Shown here: one piece after another, positions 22,751 through 23,584 of the stretch
How the letters are laid out: each line of letters opens with the position of its first letter
How positions within the stretch are numbered: the first letter of the stretch is position 1
Origin: an uncultured Eggerthellaceae bacterium
GTDB taxonomy: Bacteria; Actinomycetota; Coriobacteriia; Coriobacteriales; Eggerthellaceae
Direction of reading: 5' to 3'
Length of the DNA: 23,584 nucleotides
NCBI GenBank assembly: GCA_934630905.1
Contig: CAKTXN010000017.1
Coordinates: forward strand, 1-23,584
Program-made: the position numbers and the translations under genes
The notes under the pieces: generated by a model
Seen by the model: only the letters and a program-made list of their open reading frames with translations
Database searches by the model: none
Told to the model about the DNA's origin: nothing

Positions 22751-22924
22751 ATGTGCCAAACATGCATTGGTTGCGGGAAATGCAACGGAGAACCGCGCCC
22801 GGGGCTAGACCGGGGCGATTGTCCCTATTGCGGCACGAAAAACGATACAGGTGCGCTGAAATGCTCGAATTGCGGTGCCTTTTTGCCGCTTCCTCCGGGT
22901 AGGTCTGGTCAGCGCTGGAAATAG
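22751..22924 (+). CDS. 57-residue Cys-rich small protein (Fe-S or zinc ribbon), third gene of the molybdoenzyme operon
   Basis: ATG at 22751 opens a 57-codon frame ending in TAG at 22922-22924. The start is MCQTCIGCGKCNG, with four cysteines spaced C2-x2-C5-x2-C8-x2-C11, followed by a zinc-ribbon-like CPYC (C24, C27) and CSNC (C38, C41), and a Pro/Gly/basic tail. Eight cysteines in 57 residues in a regular spacing are hard to explain by chance. A purine-rich ribosome site (AAGGAAAGG, about 22729-22737) lies upstream at a slightly long distance. It begins 110 bases after the Fe-S subunit and a hairpin with a terminator shape follows at 22959-22982, so it probably belongs to the same operon. 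A metal-binding chaperone, electron carrier or assembly factor are possibilities; none can be chosen from sequence. Confidence 0.72.
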   Translation: MCQTCIGCGKCNGEPRPGLDRGDCPYCGTKNDTGALKCSNCGAFLPLPPGRSGQRWK

Positions 22925-22958
22925 CGGGGCGCATCCGATTCGTTCGTAACCGGTTAAT

Positions 22959-22982
22959 CCTTTTCGAAAACGAAAGGGTTTT
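22959..22982 (+). terminator. Probable terminator of the molybdoenzyme operon
   Basis: CCTTTTCG (22959-22966) pairs with CGAAAGGG (22971-22978), with one G-T pair, around an AAAA loop, followed by TTTT. It is 35 bases past the small Cys-rich gene. Confidence 0.55.
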
Positions 22983-23075
22983 GGTTGCAAGAGATACGGG
23001 CGGCTGCGTAGCTGCATAGGGAAGTGCAATTGCGTAACCATTGGTAAAGAGAGAGCGCTGTGCAAAACAGCACAG

Positions 23076-23106
23076 AAAAAAGCCCGGCCAAATGCCGGGC
23101 TTTTTT
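23076..23106. terminator. Bidirectional terminator before the MBL-fold gene
   Basis: GCCCGGC (23082-23088) and GCCGGGC (23094-23100) form a 7-bp GC stem with a 5-nt loop, flanked by AAAAAA and TTTTTT. It serves the converging minus-strand gene that stops at 23138 and would catch read-through from the plus-strand operon. The stretch 22983-23075 shows no gene. Confidence 0.9.
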
Positions 23107-23137
23107 CTATTCGATTCGACGGGTGAGATCGGTTCTT

Positions 23138-23584
23138 TTAGCAGACGTAATGTATGTGGAGACCATCTTCGGTTGGAACGCTTCTCATGCGATCCGTCAT
23201 GGTGACGTCGTGGGTGAGCACCAGGCGGGACAGGTCGCCTTCGATCTGCTCCAAAATCCAGTTATAGGCATCGAAGACTTTGAGCATTGATCCCGTGCGG
23301 CCCAAAAGGGGAGCCAAATAGCCTTTCCAGTCTCCCATTCCAACAAGATTCGCAGGGCGTGCGGCAACGTCTCCCGCAATCAAGTATTTCTTTGCAGGGG
23401 CGGACACCGCATCACGTAAGGGAACCTCAATGCGTTGTCCCTGCTCATTTGCTATTACATGGGAGTCCGACTTGCCAGGTGCAGCAGCGTTCTTCACTAC
23501 AACGACTTGCTCGGCAACTGAGTGGCAGTCCCGTAGAACATGAATGTCAATGCCCGGTAGGAAGTTGATAACGTCACCGTTGAG
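23138..23584 (-). CDS. Probable MBL-fold metallohydrolase, C-terminal part (5' end outside window)
   Basis: The minus-strand frame is open from the window edge to TAA at 23138, giving 148 residues of the C-terminal part. GIDIHVLRDCHSVAEQVVVV and YLIAGDVAARPANLVGMGDW read as the later zinc-ligand loops of the metallo-beta-lactamase fold (H-S in place of the more usual H-T-P-G, then a GD with bridging Asp), and RLVLTHDVTMTDRM gives the last His in a THD context. Such proteins include lactonases and other hydrolases; the substrate is unknown. A start at GTG 23497 is possible but the upstream residues continue the fold, so the true start lies beyond the window. Its relation to the molybdoenzyme operon, which converges on it, is unclear. 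Confidence 0.68.
   Translation of the reverse strand, partial: LNGDVINFLPGIDIHVLRDCHSVAEQVVVVKNAAAPGKSDSHVIANEQGQRIEVPLRDAVSAPAKKYLIAGDVAARPANLVGMGDWKGYLAPLLGRTGSMLKVFDAYNWILEQIEGDLSRLVLTHDVTMTDRMRSVPTEDGLHIHYVC

Noticed and set aside
1..23584. CRISPR arrays, transposases, phage genes, tRNA or rRNA genes
   Set aside because: None seen: no regularly spaced short repeats, no DDE or recombinase frames, and no tRNA or rRNA signature apart from the SRP RNA.

Overview
The window looks like a chromosomal segment of an anaerobic actinobacterium of the class Coriobacteriia, probably Eggerthellaceae. The evidence is an estimated GC content in the mid to high 50s, an actinobacterial-style L17 with an Ala/Glu/Lys tail, the eno-mog-alr-udg-folC and ffs/dedA-dnaX-ybaB-recR housekeeping blocks, and a cytoplasmic molybdopterin enzyme locus of a type common in gut Eggerthellaceae. 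Genus is not determinable by eye.

Layout. 1-1385: the 3' end of rplQ, a terminator, then ecfT without its ATPase genes. 1386-1983: a 598-base gap holding a perfect hairpin, a long inverted repeat (family A, copy 1) and a nested hairpin of about 108 nt ahead of eno. 1984-7526: a tight plus-strand run of eno, a MogA/MoaB-type molybdenum cofactor gene, alr (with an odd N-terminal extension), a family 4 uracil-DNA glycosylase and folC. 7527-8115: copy 2 of repeat family A, the 4.5S SRP RNA gene (ffs) and an unrelated palindromic element. 8191-12450: dedA, dnaX, ybaB, recR. 12632-13921: two paralogous low-GC lipoproteins on the minus strand behind a promoter and two abutting palindromes.

14387-23584 is the accessory part. 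On the minus strand lie a DUF5692-like membrane protein and a TetR regulator with a self-overlapping operator/promoter, a LysR regulator, an SLC13/DASS-type transporter and a small one-helix protein. Diverging from these on the plus strand is a three-gene operon: a signal-less molybdopterin oxidoreductase resembling acetylene hydratase, an Fe-S protein, and a 57-residue Cys-rich protein at 22751-22924. Between tetR and lysR two divergent small-RNA candidates are visible. The window ends inside a probable MBL-fold hydrolase gene.

How it may work (inference): the SLC13-like carrier could import an anionic organic substrate, the soluble molybdoenzyme with its Fe-S partner could transform it in the cytoplasm, and LysR could control the module. 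No membrane anchor, Tat signal or quinol-linked subunit is visible in the operon, so this does not look like a classic periplasmic respiratory reductase. The Mog-type protein in the eno operon would support cofactor synthesis.
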